A stretch of 64,000 nt of DNA from Desulfurispira natronophila (GTDB taxonomy: Bacteria > Chrysiogenota > Chrysiogenetes > Chrysiogenales > Chrysiogenaceae). The number at the start of each line of letters is the position of its first letter. Position 1 is the stretch's first letter. Shown here one piece after another: positions 53,301-64,000 of this stretch. A program made the translations under genes and the position numbers. The notes under the pieces were generated by a model, which saw only the letters and a list, made by a program, of their open reading frames with translations, searched no databases and was not told where the DNA came from. The stretch is taken from positions 124,001 through 188,000 of the forward strand of contig NZ_JACHID010000002.1 in NCBI RefSeq assembly GCF_014203025.1, given 5' to 3'.

Positions 53301-54737
53301 GGGCGGTGCCGTAAAGAGTCGGTTGCGCTGATCAACGGTTAGCAGCCCGCTATCTGCTGAAATGCTCTCGGCACGCCCCAGCATGAGAATGCCAGCGGGA
53401 TTCAGGCTGTGGCGAAACTGCTGTAGAATTTGCCGTTGCAGCCCGGTATTAAAGTAAATGAGCAGGTTGCGACAGGTGATGACGTCTACGGCTGTCAGTG
53501 GAGGATCGCCGACAAGGTTGTGGGAGGCAAAATTGACCATTTCCCGCAGCCAGGGCAGCACTGTGGCCCCATCTTCGCCGACCTCAAAATAGTGTTGCTG
53601 CTGCTTCTGGTTCAAGGCTGCCAGGGCCGATGGAGGGTAATAACCCCGGCGTGCCACATCCAGGGCTTCTTCGTCGATGTCGGTGGCTGTAATATCCAGG
53701 GGGAAGTGGTGGATGTCGTCACCCAGGAGTTCGCACAGGAGGATTGCCAGGGAATAGGCTTCTTCCCCGGTGGCACAACCGGCAATCCACAGGCGCAGGG
53801 ATTGTTGGTCAGTGTGGCTGCGCAACCAGAGCTCCAGTTGATGCCTGAGGCTGGACCAGGCAGCCGGATCGCGAAAGAAGCCGGTGACGCTGACCAGCAG
53901 GGATTTGATCAGACGATCCACTTCCCGGGGTTGCTCAGCCAGCAGGGCAAGATAGGCACGTACATCGGAAATATTAAGTGCTGCCATGCGTCGCGCCGTA
54001 CGCCGACTGATGGTGGCTGGCTTGTAGCGGGAAAAATCGAGTCCCCTCAGGCGTTGAACCTGCCAGGTTATCTGTCCCAGTTCGGAAGAGAGCTCCGTGA
54101 TTTGGTGATCCAGACCATCGGGTCGCTGGAAGAGCTTGTGCAGATGAGAAGCAATTTTGCCGGCTGGCAGCGAAATGTCGGGCTCGATGGAAGGTGGTTG
54201 TGCCTGGGAACTGAGAGCTCGGGCCTCAACTATCAGGTGCCCTCCCGCTTGCTGCCACATTTTTAGATCGGGCCAGGGTTGCCGGGAGGTGCCGGGAAGA
54301 AAAACCACGGCGGTATTGTCCGGTTCAGCGTGGCACATGGAGCGCAATAGCACCGAGAGCACTTCATGGTCGGCTTGACCGTCTGTTGCAGTAATGTCGA
54401 AATGGCCTTCATTGAGGGTAGCGTGATGATTCCAGGGCAGAATATAGATGGTGCCGGCAGTCAGGGATTTCTGGTGCGCAGCCTGGCGAACCGGCAAGTT
54501 AGTGACAGCAGGGAGCAGATCGATTAATTGGGGGTGAAGGGTGTCGCGGTTGGGTGTAACGACAATCAGGGCGCAGCGGATGTCTTTTTGAATATTTTCC
54601 AGTACCAGATGGAGGGGTTCCAGGTCGTTGCTGGAGGTGACAATTACGGCGACGGGTATATGATGGTTTTCATTGTCATTGCACTCTGATGCTTGTCGAC
54701 CCATATTTTTGCCCTTGTTATGTGAGATAGTCGTCAT
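50343..54737 (-). CDS. CheB-like/CheR/multi-PAS histidine kinase fusion
   Basis: A 1,464-residue soluble fusion. Residues about 25-190 resemble the CheB methylesterase fold but lack its Ser and His signatures ('VIVTSSNDLEPLH', 'LIVVTPNRD'), so it is probably inactive. About 215-480 is an intact CheR ('TGFFRDPAAW', 'WIAGCATGEEAYSLAI', 'VITCRNLLIYF'). A long coiled coil of repeated SxxELxxxxxEL units follows, then four PAS units, one with a Cys cluster ('PCWKVLQ', 'PCEFCTN'). It ends with 'GAIAHQWKQPLNNV' and the ATPase domain ('NIINNARDAL', 'DRDGMGIGLPLSRQI'). An alternative ATG at 54704 has a better AAGGG site. No receiver is attached or adjacent. Confidence 0.93.
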   Translation of the reverse strand: MTTISHNKGKNMGRQASECNDNENHHIPVAVIVTSSNDLEPLHLVLENIQKDIRCALIVVTPNRDTLHPQLIDLLPAVTNLPVRQAAHQKSLTAGTIYILPWNHHATLNEGHFDITATDGQADHEVLSVLLRSMCHAEPDNTAVVFLPGTSRQPWPDLKMWQQAGGHLIVEARALSSQAQPPSIEPDISLPAGKIASHLHKLFQRPDGLDHQITELSSELGQITWQVQRLRGLDFSRYKPATISRRTARRMAALNISDVRAYLALLAEQPREVDRLIKSLLVSVTGFFRDPAAWSSLRHQLELWLRSHTDQQSLRLWIAGCATGEEAYSLAILLCELLGDDIHHFPLDITATDIDEEALDVARRGYYPPSALAALNQKQQQHYFEVGEDGATVLPWLREMVNFASHNLVGDPPLTAVDVITCRNLLIYFNTGLQRQILQQFRHSLNPAGILMLGRAESISADSGLLTVDQRNRLFTAPPSTTPPSSPPIIPGGPSQTSIKPFVATEHPWLEVLQQACDFLVVLNHHHRIRYCHGSAEPFFHSSVPPVDGGLVFSHLHPQLEPDLRVTLRRRSAKKQHCHQQTIETRHGLSEVRLVVTPLQTDPTAPLWVISFQQQPLESLTTEPAETNDSTHGLSTDELQLDLAATKAYLREIIESHRQSDEQMHALHEELQSSNEELQASHDELQSMNEELETSNRELEETTCELEQTQDRLHRIMQASPAIIYTASADDPLNMTFVSTNCEAITGYLPATLAENPHFFQQIMLQSDMQYLQETTQQWLADGARNTCTMTYRYRHADGQWRWMNNRIVATRDRNDQPLELVGSAYDITDTIESQHRLESLASNIRGILYQLQRHSDGTITIPYASEGTKEVHGCTAQEAMDDAWAALGNIHPDDIDTVLADIERSAQTMEPWDFFYRVNLPHASTIWVHAYMTPVAQPDDSVLWHGYVTDITDRKLVEEQLRSSEERFRDVLDSLEMIAYVADMSNHEVLFINKYTRELVGDVEGQPCWKVLQNQPRPCEFCTNHRLLDKWGKPAGTVVWEHYNPISRQWYECRDQAIVWHNGKLVRFEIAVNITDRKNLQKNLEQQVAQEQEGRQESEQQLKTIFANSPLGITILEGDVFVSCNAAAANDLGYNQGELIGKTPLDISPQRQLDGTLSSIASASIISRVLSGITEEFEWILCHRNGQHLTMNVRLTPIELQNRRMIFGLWQDVTEQKQLKRDRELDRAVLIQQAKMAEMGSMIGAIAHQWKQPLNNVALLAQSLIDLQENDELDSAALGEEVELIMNNLDFMSKTVDDFSDFFRPSKEREKFRVGQATRPVLNMLQGALQRHGIELDFISKEDYWVDGYASEFKHVVLNIINNARDALQEKQVVRPHIEVTLTATAESVSLCFEDNAGGIPKELLPDKLFEPFFTTKDRDGMGIGLPLSRQIITKVAGRLEASNTPHGAKFCIVLPRISSHSS

Positions 54738-54802
54738 TCACGATATAAAGGATTGTCCGGTTCACCGTTATATTCCATGGATTTGCGGCTGTGGCATTTG
54801 CG

Positions 54803-54819
54803 TTGTTACTATGTAACAA
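54803..54819. promoter_or_regulatory. Operator-like palindrome upstream of the giant kinase
   Basis: TTGTTAC-TAT-GTAACAA, a perfect 7-bp inverted repeat around three bases, 66 bp before the kinase start. The length and A/T-rich half-sites are typical of dimeric regulator sites. The rest of 54738-55040 (about 300 bp) shows no gene or terminator. Confidence 0.45.
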
Positions 54820-55040
54820 GTCGACCAAAGTAGCGACTCTTGCTTTTTACCGCTGGAAAAACACGGTTTTTTACGCTTCAGGGCCATCACCAATTTATAG
54901 AATCCCACGATTTAAAATAGTGTTTTGCCAGTGGATGGGTGCATTGATACCGCAAAGTTACTCGACAACGCAAGCAAAATGTACACCGGGGTGACAAAAG
55001 GTTAGCGGCACAGGGAGGGTTGGCAGTTGCGACAGGATGC

Positions 55041-56165
55041 CTATGGTAGCTCATCTGTCTGGCGGGGCAGCAGGAGATAAACCTGAGTGGGATGGCGCAG
55101 ATGTCCGGCCAGAATTTCCGCCTCATCTCCATGCCCGCAAAAGAGGTCTATGCGTCCTGGCCCCTTGATGGCAGCTCCCGTGTCCTGAGCTATGGTGAGC
55201 GTGTTGATAGGCTCAGCACTGACAGGGTGAGAGGTCTGAATAAAGACGGGGGTGCCCATGGGGATGTGTTCCCGGTCTACGGCAATGGAGCGTAGCGGTG
55301 TTAAGGGGACACCGGCACTGCCAACAGGGCTTTTGTCAGCGGCAAGCTTGCGGAAAAAAATGTAGCGGGGATTGTGGTGAAAGAGCTCCTGTCGGCGCTG
55401 GGGGTTCTCTGCCAGCCAGGTGCGAATGGCCTGCATGGACATCTGGTCGCGGGGAATCTCGCCCCAACGGATGAGCACGCTGCCAATAGAACGGTAGGGG
55501 TGGCCATTGTGATCATGAAAGCCAACGGCCATAGTAGTGCCGTCGCTTAGTTGCAGCCGCCCGGAGCCCTGGATGTGCAGAAAGAAGAGGTCGACGGGAT
55601 CTTTGGCCCAGGCCAGAGGCTCGGCGGTCGTTGCTCTGCCCGCATCGATTTGCTGGCGACTCCAGTAGGGTTCGACGCTGCGGCCATCCAGGCGGCCACG
55701 CAGGGCAACACCATCGGAACCGGGAGGAAAATTGAGACGCAGCAGATCCTGGGGCAGGCTGTGAACAGGATGGGGGTACTGAGAGCTGGGCTGGAGGCTC
55801 GCTTCCAGCAGGGGTTCGTAGTAGCCGGTTGCCAGGTGAGTGCCACTGGGAGCTGGAACCCGAAAGGGCTGCAGGTGCTCCTGGAGAAAGGAGCGCACCT
55901 CGCCTTCACTTGGCGACTCCTCCTCCTGAGCCAGTTGGCAGATTTCCCGCCACTGGGCGCTCTGCGACTCCAGGCGTGAACAGGTCTGCAGAAACGGTTC
56001 CCATGCCTGCTCTACCTGATCTTTGTGCCAACCGTCCAGGGATTCCCACTCTACTGGTTGCAGAGCTGGCTGCTTATCAATGGTGCGGGGGGCGCAGCCA
56101 ACAGCAAGCAGAATTACTACAGCAAAGGCGAAAAGACTTATTGGAGCAGTAGAACGGTGTTTCAT
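55041..56165 (-). CDS. mltA: Membrane-bound lytic murein transglycosylase A
   Basis: MltA cleaves the MurNAc-GlcNAc bond in peptidoglycan, giving 1,6-anhydro ends. The 374-residue lipoprotein has a signal with lipobox 'LLAVGC' (Cys24), so it is anchored in the outer membrane. The MltA domain includes '[15 protein letters not shown]', '[14 protein letters not shown]' and '[10 protein letters not shown]'. The C-terminal 3D domain ends '[20 protein letters not shown]', holding the conserved Asp residues. It is divergent from the Mrp operon across 160 bp. There is no obvious operon partner. Confidence 0.96.
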   Translation of the reverse strand: MKHRSTAPISLFAFAVVILLAVGCAPRTIDKQPALQPVEWESLDGWHKDQVEQAWEPFLQTCSRLESQSAQWREICQLAQEEESPSEGEVRSFLQEHLQPFRVPAPSGTHLATGYYEPLLEASLQPSSQYPHPVHSLPQDLLRLNFPPGSDGVALRGRLDGRSVEPYWSRQQIDAGRATTAEPLAWAKDPVDLFFLHIQGSGRLQLSDGTTMAVGFHDHNGHPYRSIGSVLIRWGEIPRDQMSMQAIRTWLAENPQRRQELFHHNPRYIFFRKLAADKSPVGSAGVPLTPLRSIAVDREHIPMGTPVFIQTSHPVSAEPINTLTIAQDTGAAIKGPGRIDLFCGHGDEAEILAGHLRHPTQVYLLLPRQTDELP

Positions 56166-56325
56166 TGCGTTTCCCTTGGAAATACTGCCTTTTGCAGCGA
56201 AAACCGGGCCAGTGACTCCGATATTGCTTGCATTTCTGCGGCTAAGTTTATATTTTTTTAAGCTGTGTTTTTTGGCAGGTTATCATTATTTCGTCAATGT
56301 TAAAAACGGAAGTTGTGCAGGAACT

Positions 56326-59156
<2,831 letters not shown>

Positions 59157-59157
<1 letters not shown>

Positions 59158-59492
59158 TGGAACTACTGGTATCTCTGTGCCTGGGGGTTATGATGGCCTG
59201 CGGTGTCTACCTGGCATTGCGGGGACGTACCTTCCCGGTTGTGGTTGGTCTGACCCTCATTGGCTATACGGTCAATATGTTCTTGTTTGTCTCTGGTCGC
59301 CTGCATACCAATCTGCCGGCGGTCATCTCTCCCGAACGCCTCAATTACGCCGATCCTCTGCCCCAGGCGCTGGTGCTCACGGCCATTGTTATCGGCTTTG
59401 GCATGATTGCCTTTGTCGTGGTGTTGGCCCTGCGCGCCAAAGGGGAGCTTGGCTCTGACCACGTTGATGGAGAGAAGGAGGAAGTTCGATGA
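59157..59492 (+). CDS. mrpC: Mrp antiporter subunit C (NuoK-like)
   Basis: A 111-residue membrane protein with three helices, homologous to complex I NuoK. Seen: 'LLVSLCLGVMMACGVYLAL', 'VVGLTLIGYTVNMFLFVSG' and 'ALVLTAIVIGFGMIAFVVVL', with the DPLPQALVLTAIVI motif typical of MrpC. TGATG joins it to mrpA and ATGA to mrpD, so translation is coupled on both sides. Confidence 0.95.
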
Positions 59493-61060
59493 ACCATTGG
59501 ATTGTACTGCCCCTGCTGCTGCCGATGCTGGTGGGGTCAATTATCATACTGGGTGTCAACAAGGATATTGCCTGGCACCGTACCCTGGGTCTGGCTAACA
59601 CGATTATCGTGGCCCTGATCGCAGGCTACTTGGTCTATCTCAGTGCTACCGGCCCTATTCAGGTCTATGTGCTGGGCGACTGGAGTCCGCCCTTTGGTAT
59701 TGTGATGGTGCTGGATCAGCTCAGTGCCATGATGGTCTTTATCACATCACTGCTGGCAGTATTCTGCCTCATCTATGCTACCCGCGGTGCGGACAAGCTG
59801 GGCAAAAACTTCCACGCCCTCTTCCAGTTTCAGCTGCTGGGTATTAACGGGGCCTTCCTCACCGGAGACATGTTCAACCTCTTTGTCTTCTTTGAAATTA
59901 TGCTGCTGGCCTCATACGGTCTGGTGCTCCACGGCGGTGGAGTCAAGCGCACCAAGGCGGGACTGCACTACGTCATCCTGAACCTGGTGGGCTCCAGCGT
60001 CTTCCTGGTAGGGGTCGGCATAATTTACGGTACCCTGGGTACCCTCAATATGGCTGACCTGGCAGTGCGTATCTCCATGGCCTCGCCGGATGATGCGGCC
60101 CTGCTGCAGGCCGGGGGTCTGATATTCTTTGCCGTCTTTGCCCTTAAAGCCGCCTTGCTGCCGCTTTACTTCTGGCTGCCAAACACCTATGGCTTTACCA
60201 GCGCCCCTGTGGCCGCCCTCTTTGCTGTCATGACCAAGGTTGGGGTCTATGTGATCCTGCGGGTCTACACGCTGATCTTTGGCGAACACGCTGGTGTCGC
60301 TGCCAATGTGCTGCACCCCTGGTTGCTGCCCATTGCTCTGGTAACTCTGGTGGCCGGAGCCATCGGTGTCGCTGCCAGCCGTGATTTGGGGCGAACTATT
60401 GCCTATCTCGTCATCGTCTCGGTCGGAACCCTGCTGGCTGTTATCGGTACCTTCAGTGTTGACGCCATTGCTTCAGCTCTGGTCTATATGCCCCACACCA
60501 CCTTCATTACGGCGGCCATGTTCTTGATTGCCGACATGATTCGCCAGCAGCGACTGGATGCAGGTTCAACCCTGACACCCGACCTGCCGGTTAAACAGCA
60601 CCGCCTGCTGGGGCTGCTCTTCTTTACTGGGGCAGTTGCCATCGCCGGTCTGCCACCCCTAAGCGGATTTACCGCTAAGGTTATGATGCTCATGGGCGTT
60701 CAGGAGAGCAGTTCGGTAGCGTGGATATGGGGACTGGTGCTGGTCAGTGGCCTGATGGGGCTGATTGCCCTGGGGCGTGCTGGCAGCATTGTCTTCTGGA
60801 AGACCCTGCCGCTGGATGACTCCGGCAAAGGGGCTTATGAAAAGAAACCCCATGAAAGCGCCCCGGCCTTTTCGCTGAGCTATGCTTTCCCTGCTATTGC
60901 CCTGATTGCCATCAGCCCAATGTTGGTAATTTTTGGTGGCCCGCTGACGGAGTTTGCCCATCAGGCCGCCGCGCAGATCAAGGATCCGGTTCAGTATGTA
61001 ACCGCTGTGTTGGGGTCAGATATTTCCGCCCTGTTAAACGAGACTGAGGGAGGACGATAA
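59489..61060 (+). CDS. mrpD: Mrp antiporter subunit D (NuoM/N-like)
   Basis: A 523-residue proton-channel subunit related to complex I NuoM/NuoN, with about 14 helices. Family signatures are 'GDMFNLFVFFEIMLLASYGL' (with the conserved channel Glu), 'KAALLPLYFWLPNTYGFTSA' and 'YLVIVSVGTLLAVIG'. It is one of the two large antiporter modules beside MrpA and is essential for Na+/H+ exchange in studied systems. It starts four bases inside mrpC and ends sharing one base with mrpE. Confidence 0.95.
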   Translation: MNHWIVLPLLLPMLVGSIIILGVNKDIAWHRTLGLANTIIVALIAGYLVYLSATGPIQVYVLGDWSPPFGIVMVLDQLSAMMVFITSLLAVFCLIYATRGADKLGKNFHALFQFQLLGINGAFLTGDMFNLFVFFEIMLLASYGLVLHGGGVKRTKAGLHYVILNLVGSSVFLVGVGIIYGTLGTLNMADLAVRISMASPDDAALLQAGGLIFFAVFALKAALLPLYFWLPNTYGFTSAPVAALFAVMTKVGVYVILRVYTLIFGEHAGVAANVLHPWLLPIALVTLVAGAIGVAASRDLGRTIAYLVIVSVGTLLAVIGTFSVDAIASALVYMPHTTFITAAMFLIADMIRQQRLDAGSTLTPDLPVKQHRLLGLLFFTGAVAIAGLPPLSGFTAKVMMLMGVQESSSVAWIWGLVLVSGLMGLIALGRAGSIVFWKTLPLDDSGKGAYEKKPHESAPAFSLSYAFPAIALIAISPMLVIFGGPLTEFAHQAAAQIKDPVQYVTAVLGSDISALLNETEGGR

Positions 61061-61563
61061 TGCTGCAAGGAAATCGTTGGTTGCCCCATCCCCTGATGAC
61101 ACTGACCCTTATAGTTCTGTGGCTGTTGCTGATGAACACAATCTCATTCGGTCATATCTTTCTTGGCGCTATGCTGGGGATTGCGATTCCCTGGTTTACC
61201 AACAAATTCTGGCCCGAACGTCCCTGCATATCCAAGCCTATGCTTATGGCCCGTTTCTTTCTGGGGACTTTCCTCTACGACGTAGTTGTCGCCAATGTCA
61301 ATGTGGTACGCCTGATACTGCAGCCAGATATTGGTAAGCTGCGGCCAGACTTTTTTGAGGTGCCACTGGATGCCCAGGACGAACTGGTGATCTCTATATT
61401 GGCCAGTGTCATCTCACTGACTCCCGGAACGGTTTCGTCGGAAATAAGTGCGGATCGCAGCACCCTCATTGTTCACGGGCTGGATGTACCTGACAAGGAA
61501 GAAGCGGTGCGCAACATTAAAACACGTTACGAAGCGCCGCTAAAGGAGATGTTTTCATGCTGA
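61060..61563 (+). CDS. mrpE: Mrp antiporter subunit E
   Basis: A 167-residue subunit with two N-terminal helices ('LMTLTLIVLWLLLMNTISFG', 'ARFFLGTFLYDVVVANVNVV') and a cytoplasmic C-terminal domain carrying the MrpE motif 'SVISLTPGTVSSEISADRST' and 'VHGLDVPDKE'. It is specific to Mrp complexes and has no complex I counterpart. It overlaps mrpF by seven bases. Confidence 0.94.
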   Translation: MLQGNRWLPHPLMTLTLIVLWLLLMNTISFGHIFLGAMLGIAIPWFTNKFWPERPCISKPMLMARFFLGTFLYDVVVANVNVVRLILQPDIGKLRPDFFEVPLDAQDELVISILASVISLTPGTVSSEISADRSTLIVHGLDVPDKEEAVRNIKTRYEAPLKEMFSC

Positions 61564-61826
61564 GTATTGCCATAGCCATCGCTTTTGCCATGATGACCCT
61601 GGCTCAGTTGCTTAACCTCTACCGCCTGTTTAAGGGTCCAAGTTTGCCGGATCGCATTTTAGCGCTGGACACCATGTACATCAATTCCATAGCCCTGTTT
61701 GTGCTGCTGGGAATATTCTTTGATACCACAACCTACTTCGAGGCGGCCCTGATCGTAGCCGTCATGGGTTTCATCAGTACTGTAGCTACCAGCAAGTACC
61801 TGATGCGTGGCGACATAGTGGAATAA
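61557..61826 (+). CDS. mrpF: Mrp antiporter subunit F
   Basis: An 89-residue protein with three helices and the MrpF motif 'LYRLFKGPSLPDRILALDTM'. The later helices are 'INSIALFVLLGIFF' and 'EAALIVAVMGFISTVAT'. AAAGGAG lies inside the mrpE end. It is followed after 16 bases by mrpG. Confidence 0.94.
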   Translation: MLSIAIAIAFAMMTLAQLLNLYRLFKGPSLPDRILALDTMYINSIALFVLLGIFFDTTTYFEAALIVAVMGFISTVATSKYLMRGDIVE

Positions 61827-61842
61827 GAGTGAGGAGCCTGAC

Positions 61843-62163
61843 ATGCTTATAGTGGAAATAATCGTATCTTTCTTTCTGTTGCTGGGGGCCTTCTTCGCCT
61901 TGGCTGGCTCCATCGGTCTCTACCGCCTGAAGGACTTCTTTACCCGCCTGCATGGCCCAACCAAGGCTACCACTCTGGGGGTGGGAAGCATGGCGGTGGC
62001 CTCCGCTATCTACTTCAGCTTTCACTTGGAGGGCATCAGCCTGCACGAGGTGCTCATCACCTTCTTCCTTTTTGTTACCGCACCTATCAGCGCCCACTTT
62101 CTGGCCAAAGCTGCCAGGCACCAGCGTATTCACGAGGACAAGGGGCACCCTGATTCGGACTAA
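61843..62163 (+). CDS. mrpG: Mrp antiporter subunit G
   Basis: A 106-residue protein with three helices: 'LIVEIIVSFFLLLGAFFALA', 'AVASAIYFSFHLEG' and 'VLITFFLFVTAPISAHFLA'. The MrpG signature 'GLYRLKDFFTRLHGPTKATT' is present. ATG with GAGGAG upstream. It is the last gene of the operon, completing A-G, and is followed by a terminator. Confidence 0.94.
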   Translation: MLIVEIIVSFFLLLGAFFALAGSIGLYRLKDFFTRLHGPTKATTLGVGSMAVASAIYFSFHLEGISLHEVLITFFLFVTAPISAHFLAKAARHQRIHEDKGHPDSD

Positions 62164-62186
62164 TGGTAGAGCTGTAAACATAACTG

Positions 62187-62239
62187 AACCCGTACTTGGT
62201 AGCCGGTGGGAAATCGGCAGCCAGTACGGGTTTGTTGTT
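62187..62239 (+). terminator. Terminator of the mrp operon
   Basis: AACCCGTACT-GG and CC-AGTACGGGTT form a long stem with inner CCG/CGG pairing, followed by TTTGTTGTT. Confidence 0.75.
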
Positions 62240-62292
62240 GGGAAGTTTATGCCACACGTGTCCGTGAACAAGCAATATCAGTGAGGGAGACT

Positions 62293-64000
62293 ATGGCCAG
62301 TAAAAGCAGAAACAAAAAGGCAGTGCGCCATCGACGTACCCGAAAAACATCCTCTGGCTCTCCCCTGTCAGCCAATCTGCAATCTCTTCAGCAGGTTTTT
62401 CCTGGCGTCGCCAGGGCGGTATCCGGGTCAGAATCCATCCAGGATCGCAGTAAACCTCAGGAGTACTCCCCCATTCGATTTGATGTAGACACCGTGGTGG
62501 TAGCTCTTGGCACGAATGTGTTGCGAAGTTTTTTGGTAGACAACCACCAAGCTGACTTACAGTGCATTCGCCTGATGATATTGCTGGAGGAAGATGCCTC
62601 TTTATTACGATCCTTTATCGAGGAGTTTGACATTAGCTCCAGCATCCTGGCTGGAGCTATGCTGGTAGTGTTGCAAGGTGAGGGCGAATGGAATCTGGCC
62701 GTTGAGGTTCGTAATCGCTGCATAGCAAGTTCGGCACTGCTGAGTCTGGCTGGAGCAATACAGGTACTGGGGAGTCAGACGCCTGACAGCTCCTCACCAT
62801 TTTTTCAGCAGTACCTCCAGGAGGTCAGTACAGGATTTGCCGAGGGGCGCAACTACTACGGTAACGATCCCCACGACTCTCTGGTGGGGATTGAGAATAT
62901 GTTCGATAACCTGGATATTATTGCGGAAAACCCAGGCATTAACCTATTGCACAACAAGTTTGTGGACGTCCCGGCCTTTATTGTTGCCACAGGGCCATCC
63001 CTGGATGAGGCGTTGCCACATCTGTCCCAGGCCAGTCACAAGGGCCTGGTTATTGCTTGTGACGCTTCGGTAAAACCACTGGCGGAAGCTGGCGTAGACT
63101 TTCAGTTTGTGGCATCAGTGGAGCGGAAACCATTGGTTTCAAAGTTTTTCGAAACCTTTGACTCCAGCCGTACATATCTTTTTACCCCTCCCTTGCAAAG
63201 TCGCCATACCCTCGAGCGCTTCCAGGGGCGCAAGATAGTCACTTATCGCAACGTCAAGCACTTCGACTGGATTCAGGTGGAACGTGGTAAGCTGGATATC
63301 AAAACATCTGTTGCCAACATGGCCTATGTCATCGCCGATTACCTGGGGTGCAACCCCATTGTTCTCATAGGGCAAGATCTGAGTTTTGGTGATGAAGGAT
63401 CCACTCACGCCACCGGCTTCGCTATCGAAAGTGCCACGCAGGTAGAAAAAAAGCGCAAATCATTCGCTATAGAAAATAACCAGGGACGAATGGTGCAGAC
63501 TCACCATATCTGGTACAGCGGCATCAAGTCTTTTGAGACAGATATTGCTGCTTCAAAAGCGGATACTATCAATACGACCTTGCGGGGTGCTCGCATCCGG
63601 GGGGCTGAAGTCAGATCTCTGCCAGAGGTCCTGGCGCAGTTATCGGAGCGAGAAAGCGATTACCGCTCTGAAGTTGAAGCTTTTTTGGAGGAATTCCAGC
63701 AGACGCCCAGTAGCATTACTCGCTCACGGTTGCAGATGCGCCTGGCAAAAGGTATACATGATTGCCAGCAGATTGCAGGTGCCATTGAGACTGCGAGGGA
63801 ACAGCTGTTCCCATTTATTCGCAGCCGCGTGGTCCCTTTGCTGAATCAGGCCACTGACCATATTCCCCCTACAGAGGTGCAGGCCGCGTGGGAACAGATG
63901 CAACGTCATAAGCAAGCGATAGCTGCGGCAGGAAGTGATACCTGGGAGTGCCTGGTGATGCATGTCTTTCAGTCCAGTGTTCTGGATGAATTGATTCTGG
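62293..64000 (+). CDS. Motility accessory factor Maf / DUF115 family glycosyltransferase-like protein (3' truncated by window edge)
   Basis: The reading frame is open from the ATG at 62293 (GAGGGAG upstream) through the last base, at least 569 residues. A basic N-terminus precedes a central Maf/MptE-like Rossmann domain with 'FIVATGPSLDEALPHL', 'VIACDASVKPLAEAG', 'VASVERK' and the family hallmark 'LIGQDLSFGDEGSTHATG'. Maf proteins transfer pseudaminic- or legionaminic-acid-type sugars to flagellin and usually sit with flagellar or nonulosonate genes, which may lie beyond the edge. The C-terminal part is helical. It is separated from mrp by a terminator, so it is an independent unit. Confidence 0.88.
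   Translation, partial: MASKSRNKKAVRHRRTRKTSSGSPLSANLQSLQQVFPGVARAVSGSESIQDRSKPQEYSPIRFDVDTVVVALGTNVLRSFLVDNHQADLQCIRLMILLEEDASLLRSFIEEFDISSSILAGAMLVVLQGEGEWNLAVEVRNRCIASSALLSLAGAIQVLGSQTPDSSSPFFQQYLQEVSTGFAEGRNYYGNDPHDSLVGIENMFDNLDIIAENPGINLLHNKFVDVPAFIVATGPSLDEALPHLSQASHKGLVIACDASVKPLAEAGVDFQFVASVERKPLVSKFFETFDSSRTYLFTPPLQSRHTLERFQGRKIVTYRNVKHFDWIQVERGKLDIKTSVANMAYVIADYLGCNPIVLIGQDLSFGDEGSTHATGFAIESATQVEKKRKSFAIENNQGRMVQTHHIWYSGIKSFETDIAASKADTINTTLRGARIRGAEVRSLPEVLAQLSERESDYRSEVEAFLEEFQQTPSSITRSRLQMRLAKGIHDCQQIAGAIETAREQLFPFIRSRVVPLLNQATDHIPPTEVQAAWEQMQRHKQAIAAAGSDTWECLVMHVFQSSVLDELIL

Overview
This 64 kb window is a bacterial chromosome segment with moderate GC, dense coding and short intergenic gaps. 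It comes from a Gram-negative, motile, respiring organism: there is an RND efflux pump, a heptose epimerase, a lipoprotein MltA, a periplasmic DegP-type protease and a flagellin-glycosylation-type Maf protein. Several histidine kinases share the H-box context 'IAHQWxQPLN', common in Campylobacterota, Deferribacterota and Chrysiogenota. Together with a Tat-exported TtrBCA-like molybdoenzyme, MobA, a BCCT osmolyte transporter and a complete Mrp Na+/H+ antiporter, this would suit an anaerobically respiring salt- or alkali-adapted bacterium such as a Desulfurispirillum/Desulfurispira relative. The taxonomy is inferred and not proven.

Layout. 1-1.3 kb: 3' end of an RND transporter, then a structured non-coding stretch and tRNA-Trp. 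1.8-5.3 kb (minus): valS-nadC, overlapping. 5.5-9.9 kb (minus): a chemotaxis cluster, cheY-cheW-MCP-cheR, ending in a kinase-like protein whose phospho-acceptor His is Asn. 10-17.8 kb: housekeeping genes mutS (minus), then gyrA, mnmE and a thioredoxin-reductase-like flavoprotein (plus). 18-21.7 kb (minus): two orphan PAS-type histidine kinases. 21.9-27.5 kb (plus): YgiQ-type radical SAM protein, with a probable 3' frameshift, and a periplasmic-sensor PAS-GGDEF-EAL protein. 27.8-35.5 kb (plus): ttrBCA-like molybdoenzyme operon followed by a response regulator/kinase pair; diverged ~138 bp direct repeats lie upstream of each block. 35.6-40.1 kb (plus): BCCT transporter, CNMP-CBS-nucleotidyltransferase protein, DnaQ-like exonuclease. 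40.1-44.1 kb: HU/IHF (minus), a gene-free stretch with operator-like repeats and a strong terminator, then degP/Q, hldD, mobA and a 42-residue membrane protein. 44.2-45.6 kb (minus): iron-sulfur flavoprotein-aroE. 46.1-49.4 kb (plus): an ATP-grasp ligase and an uncharacterised protein with a papain-like Cys/His/Asn signature, the best candidate for an undescribed system. 49.5-54.7 kb (minus): a giant CheB-like/CheR/PAS/kinase fusion and a polysaccharide deacetylase. 55-56.2 kb (minus): mltA. 56.3-62.2 kb (plus): mrpAB-C-D-E-F-G. 62.3 kb to the end: maf, truncated by the window edge.

The main themes are electron-acceptor respiration (TtrBCA, MobA and its own two-component system), ion and osmotic homeostasis (Mrp, BCCT), and dense signal transduction (chemotaxis, four PAS or multi-domain kinases, c-di-GMP). 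No integrase, transposase, CRISPR array or phage gene was seen.
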